Positions 7,188 through 13,230 of a stretch of 13,230 nucleotides of DNA are shown in pieces. The stretch is from positions 1-13,230 of the forward strand of contig NZ_JBBMEY010000045.1 in NCBI RefSeq assembly GCF_040096285.1, given 5' to 3'. The notes beneath the pieces were generated by a model. That model did no database searches and was not told the origin of the DNA. It saw only the letters and a program-made list of their open reading frames with translations. Made by a program: the position numbers and the translations under genes. Position 1 is the first letter of the stretch; each line of letters begins with the position of its first letter. This stretch comes from Ruminococcoides intestinihominis (GTDB taxonomy: Bacteria; Bacillota; Clostridia; Oscillospirales; Acutalibacteraceae).

Positions 7188-7721
7188 ATGAAATCATATA
7201 AAATGACTATTGCCGGTTGTGAGAGAGAACTTCCACTTTGTAAAGTTGATGATAACTTAACTATCGCAGCATTTATTATGTTTGGTGACACAGAAATTAC
7301 TGTTAAGTCAGCAACAGAACTACTAAAGAAAGTCAGTGACTTTGATGTTATCTTGACTGCTGAGGCAAAGGGTATTCCTTTAGCTTATGAAATATCAAGA
7401 CAAAGCAACAAGCCTTATGTTGTTGCAAGAAAGTCGGTTAAACTTTATATGAACAACATTGTGTCCGTTAATGTAAAGTCTATCACAACACAAAAAGTAC
7501 AAAAGCTATATCTTGACGGTGCAAAGGCTAATATGCTTAAGGGTAAGAATGTTCTTATTGTTGATGATGTTATCAGCACAGGTGAAAGTCTAGAAGCACT
7601 AAAGGCTCTTTGTAAGTCTGCCGGTGGTCATACTGCTTGTTGTGCATCAGTTCTTGCTGAGGGTGATGCTGCTGAAAGAGATGACATTGTATTCCTAGAG
7701 AAACTACCATTATTTACATAA
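7188..7721 (+). CDS. Phosphoribosyltransferase family protein (adenine phosphoribosyltransferase-like)
   Basis: The chain has the PRPP-binding motif of type I phosphoribosyltransferases, VLIVDDVISTGESL, with D126, D127 and T131-G132. An upstream TAEAKGIPLAYEIS segment matches the region in adenine phosphoribosyltransferases that reads around ESRG. The length, 177 residues, suits a purine phosphoribosyltransferase. The N-terminal 35 residues (from MKSYKMTIAGCERELP) do not look like the usual APT start, so the base used (adenine, xanthine or other) is uncertain, and a role other than salvage is possible. It lies 10 bases after the HIT gene with AAGGAG in between, and adjacent nucleotide-related roles fit a shared message. 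Confidence 0.8.
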   Translation: MKSYKMTIAGCERELPLCKVDDNLTIAAFIMFGDTEITVKSATELLKKVSDFDVILTAEAKGIPLAYEISRQSNKPYVVARKSVKLYMNNIVSVNVKSITTQKVQKLYLDGAKANMLKGKNVLIVDDVISTGESLEALKALCKSAGGHTACCASVLAEGDAAERDDIVFLEKLPLFT

Positions 7722-7735
7722 TATGAGGTAAAACT

Positions 7736-9895
7736 ATGAAGCGAATGGGTGCATTACTTGGGATAACTTCTTTAGTAGTGCTTTCATTCGCTTATTTTGT
7801 TGGTGTAAAATTTTCACTAATTCTTTCTGCAATTGCTTTTGTATTGTTTGTACTTTCTTTCATAGTGAAGAAATATAGAAAGAATTACTATATAAAGTTG
7901 GTTTTAGGTGCTGTAGTTTTTTCAGCATTGTTTTTTGCTATTTTCACAAATTTCTATTATAAGCCAATTGTATATAATAATTCTGATGAAGAAACAACAG
8001 TATCAGGAATTGTAATTGACTCACCATATGAAAATTTTGGTCAGTATTATTATCCTGTAAAAACTACTACCATTGGAAATGATGAAAAATCAGTAAAAAT
8101 TACCCTAATTTCAAAAGGTGATTTAAGGGCTGATTTGGACGACACAATTGATTTTGTGGGTACTTTAAAGATTAATTCAACTGACTATTATAAAACGAAA
8201 GGTTATTATTTAAGGTCAAAAATTACTGATAGTAAAAATTGTGCAGTAACTAAGGCAACATCTCATTCTATAAAATATTTTCCTTATAAATTAAGGAAAA
8301 TGTTAGTAACTGTAATCAATTCTTATATGGATAGTGACAACGGTGGAATTTGTAGTGCAATAGGCTTTGGTGAAAGAAATTACCTTACAGATAATGTGAA
8401 AAGTGACTTTAAAAAGGCAGGTATGTCACATTTGTTGGTGGTATCCGGTATGCATATGAGTGTTGTATCTATGATATTTCTATTCATATTCAGAAAGCTA
8501 TTTAAGAAAAAGTTTATCTACTGCCCCATAACAATACTTTTAGTTTTGTTTTATATGGTACTTACGGGACTTTCCTTTTCTGTAATCAGAAGTAGTATAA
8601 TGGTTATTCTTATGCTACTTGGAATGATGATTAGCAGACAGTCTGATTCCTTAAATAGCCTTGGTATTTCAGCATTTGTAATTTTACTATTCAATCCTTA
8701 CTCTGCCGGTGATGTTGGGTTATTACTTTCTTTTGGCTCAACAATGGGAATTATACTTTTCTCAAGACCTATAAGAAATTTTTTAGTAGAGAAGTTAAAA
8801 TTCCACAAAAGAATTTTAATTCATATATTAGACTTAATAGCAATAACTTTATCAGCTTGTACATTCTCTACACCTATATTAATATTATTCTTTAAAAGAA
8901 TTTCACTTGTGCAGATACTTTCAAATTTATTGATTTCACCTGTATTTGAATTTTTGCTGATTGTTGTTATGATAGGTGGAGTTTTAGGGCTAACGGGTAT
9001 TGCAGTGTTATATTCACCTTTCCTATTTGTAGCTGATAAATTAGCAACCTATATTAGATGGGTGGCAAGTACAACATCTAAATTACCATTTAGTTATATT
9101 AGTACAAACAAAGTTTTTGTATATGTTTTTCTTGGAATGTGTTTTACAATGATTTGTTTAGTAGTTTTTTTAAAGAATTATAAAAGAATTGTGCCTATGG
9201 CAACCTTAGTTATGATTTTTGTATTGGTGGTAGGTTCGGTTTCCGATTATATAGTTAGCTACAATACACCTAGAATTAATGTATATGATACTGGTGACGG
9301 TATAACACTTAGTATTCATTGCAAAAATAAATCAGCAATCCTAAGTAGTGGTGGTTCTGTTACCTATGACCCTATAACAAGTTTAGGGGATAGTAGCAAT
9401 AGTTATGACTTTTTCAGTATTACAGATAATAGTAGTAAACGATCAATTTTCAGTAGTGATGTTTTAAATGAATTTGACTTAAAGAAAGTTTTACTATATC
9501 ATAGGATAGATAAAGGAAATTATGAAAATACATATAGCTATGAAAGTATTTCAGAATTTAAGAAAGATACAACTGTAAATTTAGGTGAGATAAAGATAAC
9601 TTATATTGTAAGAAATGATAATGTTTTTATTTACACTAAAGTTAATGATAAGTCAATTTTGATTTTGCCATCAAGTGGTGATTGTAAAGACTTAGATAAA
9701 CAATATCGTAACCCTAATATTACAGTTACAGATAAATCTTACATAAGTAATAGCAATTTGATAAATACAAATCTTCTTATTTTGTGTTGTACAGAAGACA
9801 GTTATAAAAATGCAATGAAAAATATCGCAATAAATTCAAATGAACTTTATACAACTTTTAATGGTGACTTTTCTTCAAAGATAGAGGTGTGGTAA
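7736..9895 (+). CDS. comEC: ComEC/Rec2 family DNA-uptake channel protein
   Basis: ComEC is the membrane channel through which transforming DNA enters the cytoplasm. The 719-residue protein has N-terminal membrane segments (about 5-75), an OB-like extracellular domain (about 88-170, TVSGIVIDSPYENFGQYYY onward), then the competence domain with G208-FGER and the conserved S231-HLLVVSGMHM241, followed by many membrane helices to about 505. From 513 a degraded copy of the metallo-beta-lactamase-like domain begins (RINVYDTGDG, where active members read LDVGQGD). The metal-binding HxHxDH motif normally found downstream is absent, so this domain looks non-catalytic. The start has GAGGT just upstream. 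The comEC then holA order matches Bacillus. No comEA, comGA or other competence gene is in the window, so natural competence is not shown. Confidence 0.9.
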   Translation: MKRMGALLGITSLVVLSFAYFVGVKFSLILSAIAFVLFVLSFIVKKYRKNYYIKLVLGAVVFSALFFAIFTNFYYKPIVYNNSDEETTVSGIVIDSPYENFGQYYYPVKTTTIGNDEKSVKITLISKGDLRADLDDTIDFVGTLKINSTDYYKTKGYYLRSKITDSKNCAVTKATSHSIKYFPYKLRKMLVTVINSYMDSDNGGICSAIGFGERNYLTDNVKSDFKKAGMSHLLVVSGMHMSVVSMIFLFIFRKLFKKKFIYCPITILLVLFYMVLTGLSFSVIRSSIMVILMLLGMMISRQSDSLNSLGISAFVILLFNPYSAGDVGLLLSFGSTMGIILFSRPIRNFLVEKLKFHKRILIHILDLIAITLSACTFSTPILILFFKRISLVQILSNLLISPVFEFLLIVVMIGGVLGLTGIAVLYSPFLFVADKLATYIRWVASTTSKLPFSYISTNKVFVYVFLGMCFTMICLVVFLKNYKRIVPMATLVMIFVLVVGSVSDYIVSYNTPRINVYDTGDGITLSIHCKNKSAILSSGGSVTYDPITSLGDSSNSYDFFSITDNSSKRSIFSSDVLNEFDLKKVLLYHRIDKGNYENTYSYESISEFKKDTTVNLGEIKITYIVRNDNVFIYTKVNDKSILILPSSGDCKDLDKQYRNPNITVTDKSYISNSNLINTNLLILCCTEDSYKNAMKNIAINSNELYTTFNGDFSSKIEVW

Positions 9896-10966
9896 ATGAT
9901 ACTAAATGAATCGGAATTTAAAAGACAAATTAAGAAAAAAGAATTTAGCAATGTTTATGTAATCTATGGTGAAGAAAAGTTCTTGGTAAAGGTATATACA
10001 AAGCAGTTAGTAAAAGCAATTATGGGGGAAGAACCACCTGAATTTAACTTCCATAATTTTGACAATAACAGTGAACTAAATGATATTGCAGTAGCCTGTG
10101 ATGTTATGCCTTTTATGAGTGAATACAACTGTGTTGTGGTTACTGATTTAAATATTGATTCACTTATTAAGTCTGATATGGAAAAGCTAAAGACTATTAT
10201 CAAGAATCTTTCACCGTCAACAAAGCTGATTTTTACTTTTCCTACACTATCAACAGGTGGTATGGAAGGCAGAAAAGATACAAGAAAAGCTCAGTTTAAG
10301 TCTATTGTTAAGTTGGTTGATAAAAACGGTGTTGTGGTTGAGTATCCTAAGTATGATTCTCATGCAACATCAAAAAAATTAGTCAGAGCAGCATCAAAGA
10401 GAGGATGCCCATTAACTCTAGCTAATGCAGGTAAAATTGTTGATTATGTTGGTACAGATTTAAATGCATTACAAAATGAAATTGATAAACTATGTGCCTA
10501 TGCTGACGGTAAAGAAATTACCATTGATATGATAAACGATTTGGTTCATATTAACCTAGAAACTAAGGTTTATTATATTTCAAACTATATTATCAAAAAT
10601 GATTTGCAAAGAGCATATAAAGAACTTGATATTCTCTTTTATCAAAAGACAGAGCCTATTGTTGTTGTTGCAAATATTGCAAATGCATATATGGATTTGT
10701 ATAGAGCAAGAGTAGCCGGTGAAAGTGGAATACCAATTACTGTTGTAGCAAATGAATTTAACTATGGCAAAAGAAGTTTTGTGCTGACTAATTCAGCTAG
10801 AGACGGTAGGTATATCTCAACACCGGCAATCAGAAAAAGTATTGATGAAATTATTAATACAGACTTAAAGTTAAAAAGTACATCAGCTAACGGTAGAATA
10901 TTGGTGGAAAAATTAATTGCAAAACTTTCTTTAATAGCAAAGGAGATTAGCTATGCTAAGAATTAA
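9896..10966 (+). CDS. holA: DNA polymerase III delta subunit
   Basis: HolA is the clamp-loader subunit that opens the sliding clamp ring. The N-terminal VYVIYGEEKFLVKVYTKQLV (about 20-39) is the typical opening of the delta subunit, and the middle shows GTDLNALQNEIDKLCAYADG, the conserved helix before the third domain. The length, 356 residues, is usual. The ATG comes directly after the comEC stop with no gap, and its ribosome binding site (AGAGGTG, 9883-9889) is within comEC, so the two are coupled. In Bacillus rpsT follows nearby; here an RNase M5 gene takes that place. Confidence 0.93.
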   Translation: MILNESEFKRQIKKKEFSNVYVIYGEEKFLVKVYTKQLVKAIMGEEPPEFNFHNFDNNSELNDIAVACDVMPFMSEYNCVVVTDLNIDSLIKSDMEKLKTIIKNLSPSTKLIFTFPTLSTGGMEGRKDTRKAQFKSIVKLVDKNGVVVEYPKYDSHATSKKLVRAASKRGCPLTLANAGKIVDYVGTDLNALQNEIDKLCAYADGKEITIDMINDLVHINLETKVYYISNYIIKNDLQRAYKELDILFYQKTEPIVVVANIANAYMDLYRARVAGESGIPITVVANEFNYGKRSFVLTNSARDGRYISTPAIRKSIDEIINTDLKLKSTSANGRILVEKLIAKLSLIAKEISYAKN

Positions 10967-11537
10967 AGAGGCAGTTGTTGTAGAGGGTAAGTATGACAAA
11001 ATAAAGCTAAAAGGTATTATTGATGCACCTATTATTGAAACAAACGGTTTTAGAGTTTTTAAGGATAAAGAAAAGCAAAATTTAATCAGACAACTGGCAA
11101 ATAAAAGAGGACTGCTGATAATTACAGACAGTGACTCAGCAGGTTTTGTAATTAGAAATTTCTTAAAAGGAATTGTAAAGGACAGTACAATTAAACAGTG
11201 CTATATTCCTCAGCTAAAGGGTAAGGAAAAGAGAAAAGAAAAACCATCAAAAGAGGGATACCTAGGTGTTGAGGGTATTAGTGATGAAGAAATTATAAAC
11301 GCAATCAAAAGGTCAAATGCCACTATTGAAGGGGAAAATGTTAAGAAAACAGAAGAAATTACAAAAAATGATTTCTTTGAACTTGGCTTAACAGGTAGAG
11401 ATAACTCAAAGTCAAATAGGGAAAAGGTGCTAAAGTATCTTAACCTACCTACATACCTAACAACTAATGCAATGATTTCTGCTTTGAATGTACTTGTTAC
11501 AAAAGATGAGATAAAAGAAATCTTAGAGAAAAATTAA
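10953..11537 (+). CDS. rnmV: Ribonuclease M5-like TOPRIM protein with DUF4093 tail
   Basis: RNase M5 trims the 5S rRNA precursor in low-GC Gram-positive bacteria. The TOPRIM fold is clear: E11-G-K-Y-D-K16 carries the catalytic glutamate, and T58-D59-S-D61-SAG carries the metal-binding aspartates. K100-EGYLGVEG108 follows, as in clostridial members. From about residue 135 the chain matches the C-terminal helical domain known as DUF4093 (FFELGLTGRDNSKSNREKVL). The length is 194 residues. It overlaps the end of holA by 14 bases and its ribosome binding site AAAGGAG lies inside holA. The next ordinary neighbour in Bacillus, ksgA, is absent here. A different small-RNA substrate cannot be ruled out. 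Confidence 0.87.
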   Translation: MLRIKEAVVVEGKYDKIKLKGIIDAPIIETNGFRVFKDKEKQNLIRQLANKRGLLIITDSDSAGFVIRNFLKGIVKDSTIKQCYIPQLKGKEKRKEKPSKEGYLGVEGISDEEIINAIKRSNATIEGENVKKTEEITKNDFFELGLTGRDNSKSNREKVLKYLNLPTYLTTNAMISALNVLVTKDEIKEILEKN

Positions 11538-11547
11538 TATGATAAAT

Positions 11548-11588
11548 AAAATCACCACTTTAACTAATACTAAAAGTGGTGATTTTTT
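11548..11588 (+). terminator. Terminator of the der-rnmV operon that overlaps the next gene's ribosome binding site
   Basis: The arms 11548-11561 and 11573-11586 pair perfectly over 14 bases (core ATCACCACTTT) around an 11-base loop, and a run of six T ends at 11588. The next base begins the ATG of the following gene. The only Shine-Dalgarno-like sequence for that gene, GGTGA at 11578-11582, is inside the downstream arm. The hairpin therefore both ends the long operon and could hide the start site of the next gene in any read-through message. Confidence 0.85.
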
Positions 11589-11972
11589 ATGAGTATAAAA
11601 TGGGATATGGTGGTGTTTCTGATTGGTGGAGTTACCTATGCAATGATTGAAATAATGTGGAGAGGTAACACCCATTGGACAATGGTACTACTTGGTGGAT
11701 TGTGTTTCTTAACCTTATATAAACTTTTTGGATATATGAGTAATTATTCTTTAATAGAAAAATGTGCCTTAGGTGCAATTGTAATAACTGCATTAGAATT
11801 TATAGTTGGTTGTATTGTTAACTTAACTTTTCATATGAATGTGTGGAATTACAGCAGAATGCCACTTAATCTGTCAGGTCAGGTTTGTATTCTTTATAGC
11901 ACATTGTGGGGGTTTCTCTGTATTCCAATTAACTTTATTGCAAATAAAATCAGAAAAGTTGCAGAGTCCTGA
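11589..11972 (+). CDS. Small membrane protein of the CmpB / putative ABC-transporter type IV family (PF06541)
   Basis: The 127-residue protein has about four hydrophobic segments (roughly 6-23, 30-48, 57-80 and 98-120). The late segment NVWNYSRMPLNLSGQVCILY and the following LWGFLCIPI match the pattern I associate with the PF06541 family, in which a W-x-Y-S-x-x-P-x-N-x-x-G-Q-x-C box is conserved. The function of the family is poorly defined, and the ABC-transporter name rests on old context evidence; no ATPase partner is here. The start at 11589 is directly after the T-run of a terminator, with only the weak GGTGA inside the hairpin as a ribosome binding site. No clear promoter of its own is visible, so expression may come from read-through. 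Confidence 0.72.
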   Translation: MSIKWDMVVFLIGGVTYAMIEIMWRGNTHWTMVLLGGLCFLTLYKLFGYMSNYSLIEKCALGAIVITALEFIVGCIVNLTFHMNVWNYSRMPLNLSGQVCILYSTLWGFLCIPINFIANKIRKVAES

Positions 11973-12032
11973 ATTTCTTTATATATGTATAAATGTATTT
12001 TATTTTAAAATAATAAAAATCCACAAAAGAGA

Positions 12033-12059
12033 AATGCTGAGGCATAATGCCTCAGCATT
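12033..12059 (-). terminator. Hairpin terminator of the CBM21 gene, possibly shared with the convergent gene
   Basis: AATGCTGAGGCA (12033-12044) pairs perfectly with TGCCTCAGCATT (12048-12059) over 12 bases around a three-base loop. On the minus strand it is followed by a T-rich stretch (TTTCTCTTTT), so it best serves the minus-strand gene 43 bases away. On the plus strand no T-run follows, so it would be a weak stop for the membrane protein gene. Confidence 0.75.
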
Positions 12060-12101
12060 CCATAGGAAGTAGGTATATGAATAAAAACTAAAACTTGTAC
12101 T

Positions 12102-12857
12102 TTATTTTGTGACAGTATAATTAGCACCAAAGTTGTCGTCAACATAAGTTGTGCCATTTACTGTGTATTCAATTCTGTACTGTAGTGAATTATCGTTAAC
12201 AGGAACAGAATAGTACCATACCTCTATTGCGTTTTCTACATATGGGTTAGATGTACATTCAAAAGAAGCATTTACGTTTTTTGTTGTTTTCCAGTTGTCA
12301 GTAGAGTAAACTACCTTTACGTCTTTTTCATAGCCAAGATTTTTTAGCTGAACTGCACCTGTAAAATTATTGTCTATATCTATAAAAGAATAGTAGTTTT
12401 TAACTCCACCACAACCAAAATCATAGAAAGATGGTGAGTGATAACCGGAATATACTTTGTAGTTATTACCGTTGTTGTTGTCCCAATATGTGTTTCCATT
12501 TACTTCATACTTAATAGCAAACTGAACAGTTACAGGTAAGTCACCACCCGGTCTTGAAATACCCGGTGTTGCAAATGACCAAGCCTCATAGTTACCGTGA
12601 GTAGGCTTGTAGTACTGTGCTGAACAGTCATACCAGTCAATACCGTTATATGAGTAATGAACAGTAACATTCTTTTCATAAGCAATGTTCTCAACCTCAA
12701 TGTAACCTGATGCACCAATACCATCTACTCCGTTAGGTGTTGCATAAATCAGTTTTACCGGTGTTGTTGATGTAGCCCCAGCAGATGGAATAGCAGAGAA
12801 AATAGAGAACAACATTACTAAAACAACTGCAAAAGGGATTAGCCTTTTTTTAGTCAT
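12102..12857 (-). CDS. Secreted protein with two CBM21-like starch-binding modules
   Basis: The protein begins with a signal peptide: K3-K4-R5, a hydrophobic core at 6-22 and a likely cut after A26-G-A28. Module A (about 34-136) has YIEVENIAYEKNVTVHYS and FAIKYEVNGNTYWDNNNG (113-130), the two most typical stretches of family 21 carbohydrate-binding modules, which bind starch and glycogen. Module B (about 155-249) repeats the pattern with LKNLGYEKDVKVVYSTDNWK (171-190) and a weaker YRIEYTVNGTTYVDDNFG. There is no catalytic domain, dockerin, sortase signal or membrane anchor, so it is released or held by other means. I start it at 12857 because AAAGGAG (12864-12870) sits six bases upstream. The frame stays open to 12908, but those 17 residues have no such site. 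A role in starch capture is an inference from the modules. No starch enzyme gene is nearby. Confidence 0.85.
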   Translation of the reverse strand: MTKKRLIPFAVVLVMLFSIFSAIPSAGATSTTPVKLIYATPNGVDGIGASGYIEVENIAYEKNVTVHYSYNGIDWYDCSAQYYKPTHGNYEAWSFATPGISRPGGDLPVTVQFAIKYEVNGNTYWDNNNGNNYKVYSGYHSPSFYDFGCGGVKNYYSFIDIDNNFTGAVQLKNLGYEKDVKVVYSTDNWKTTKNVNASFECTSNPYVENAIEVWYYSVPVNDNSLQYRIEYTVNGTTYVDDNFGANYTVTK

Positions 12858-12873
12858 AATTGACTCCTTTCTA

Positions 12874-12924
12874 AACCAATTATAAAATAGTACTATTATT
12901 TCATTCAAGAAAATACAATTGGTT
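12874..12924 (-). promoter_or_regulatory. Long leader stem with an inner palindrome before the CBM21 gene
   Basis: In the leader RNA, AACCAATTGTA (complement of 12914-12924) can pair with TATAATTGGTT (complement of 12874-12884) over 11 positions with one G-U pair. The lower arm ends four bases before the ribosome binding site. The loop contains the 12-base perfect palindrome AATAGTACTATT (12886-12897). This could be a stabilising stem, a protein-binding site or a translational control element. AT richness makes chance palindromes more likely, so caution is due. Confidence 0.45.
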
Positions 12925-12972
12925 AATCAAATGAAAATGTTAAATATTTACCTAAACGTCTAGGTTGATTGT

Positions 12973-13001
12973 ATTATATACCAATTTATAACATATGTCA
13001 A
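12973..13001 (-). promoter_or_regulatory. Perfect-consensus promoter for the CBM21 gene
   Basis: Read on the minus strand, TTGACA (complement of 12996-13001) and TATAAT (complement of 12973-12978) are separated by exactly 17 bases. The predicted start near 12966 gives a leader of about 109 bases. Such a strong promoter suggests that the gene is abundantly expressed unless repressed. Confidence 0.88.
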
Positions 13002-13138
13002 CATATAAATTATTAAATTTACAAATTTTCTTTGTTAAATTATATTTTGTATTTGCTATTCTGCCTTAAATTATTTTATTATTGTTGTGATTATTGATTT
13101 ATTATTATAAATTTTTATTATGGGAAAGATAGTTCTAT

Positions 13139-13230
13139 AAATTAGGGTTTTTCAATTTTGATTGTGGTTAAAGGCAAATTTGTAGTGAGAATATATACCA
13201 TAAAATCATATGAAACTATGACTCACAGGT
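13139..13230 (-). repeat. Right copy of the inverted non-coding repeat
   Basis: This is the inverted partner of the repeat at 23-146. Matching blocks are 13214-13230 (identical, 17 bases), 13176-13194 (18 of 19) and 13139-13177 (34 of 39). It lacks the roughly 31-base stretch that separates the middle and inner blocks in the left copy. The window ends exactly at the outer edge of the shared sequence. The stretch 13002-13138, between this repeat and the promoter, is AT-rich and I see no gene in it. Confidence 0.8.

Noticed and set aside
12858..12908. A 17-residue N-terminal extension of the CBM21 protein
   Set aside because: It would put an acidic and aromatic stretch before a standard signal peptide, its start lies in the leader stem region, and it lacks a ribosome binding site.
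23..13230. The whole window as one large transposon bounded by terminal inverted repeats
   Set aside because: Almost every gene inside is chromosomal housekeeping (pgi, der, holA, rpmF), no transposase or integrase is present, and the repeat has internal blocks and a size difference unlike transposon ends. Repeat-limited assembly is simpler.
1..13230. CRISPR array, tRNA or rRNA genes, riboswitches, phage or defence genes
   Set aside because: No regularly spaced direct repeats, no cloverleaf-like segments, no conserved riboswitch cores and no defence-type gene families were seen on either strand.

Overview
The window looks like a piece of chromosome from a low-GC Gram-positive gut-type bacterium of the class Clostridia, most likely a starch-using relative of Ruminococcus in the Oscillospirales. 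I infer this from the AT-rich DNA, strong AGGAGG-type ribosome binding sites, Firmicutes-type gene neighbours (comEC next to holA, a RNase M5 of the TOPRIM plus DUF4093 form, a DacF-type D,D-carboxypeptidase) and a secreted protein made of two CBM21-like starch-binding modules. No ribosomal RNA or other taxonomic marker is present, so the genus is not proven.

Layout, left to right. Positions 1-275 are AT-rich and non-coding, and hold one copy of a repeat whose other copy lies inverted at the far right end. A small broken antitoxin-like gene (276-436) follows, then dacF (484-1623). A consensus-like promoter and a leader hairpin precede pgi and a small P-loop ATPase gene (1757-3548), which end at an intrinsic terminator. 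A perfect-consensus promoter then drives yceD (DUF177) and rpmF (ribosomal protein L32), again closed by a terminator. From 4752 to 11537 there is one long run of seven closely packed or overlapping genes: der, plsY, a HIT-family gene, a phosphoribosyltransferase gene, comEC, holA and an RNase M5 gene. This run ends in a hairpin and T-run that sits directly against the start codon of a small CmpB-type membrane protein (11589-11972). The last gene (12102-12857) is on the minus strand and encodes the secreted two-module CBM21 protein, with its own consensus promoter and a structured leader.

Most of the window is housekeeping: cell-wall trimming (DacF), glycolysis (Pgi), ribosome supply and assembly (YceD, L32, Der, RNase M5), phospholipid synthesis (PlsY), nucleotide handling (HIT protein and phosphoribosyltransferase), DNA uptake (ComEC) and the replication clamp loader (HolA). 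The accessory content lies at the edges: the inverted repeats, the antitoxin remnant and the starch-binding protein. I see no transposase, recombinase, CRISPR array, phage gene or tRNA, and no convincing new multi-gene system. The observations most worth following are the inverted repeats at the two ends, the missing metal-binding motif in the ComEC C-terminal domain, the small P-loop protein linked to pgi, the terminator that covers the next gene's ribosome binding site, and the free-standing two-module CBM21 protein.
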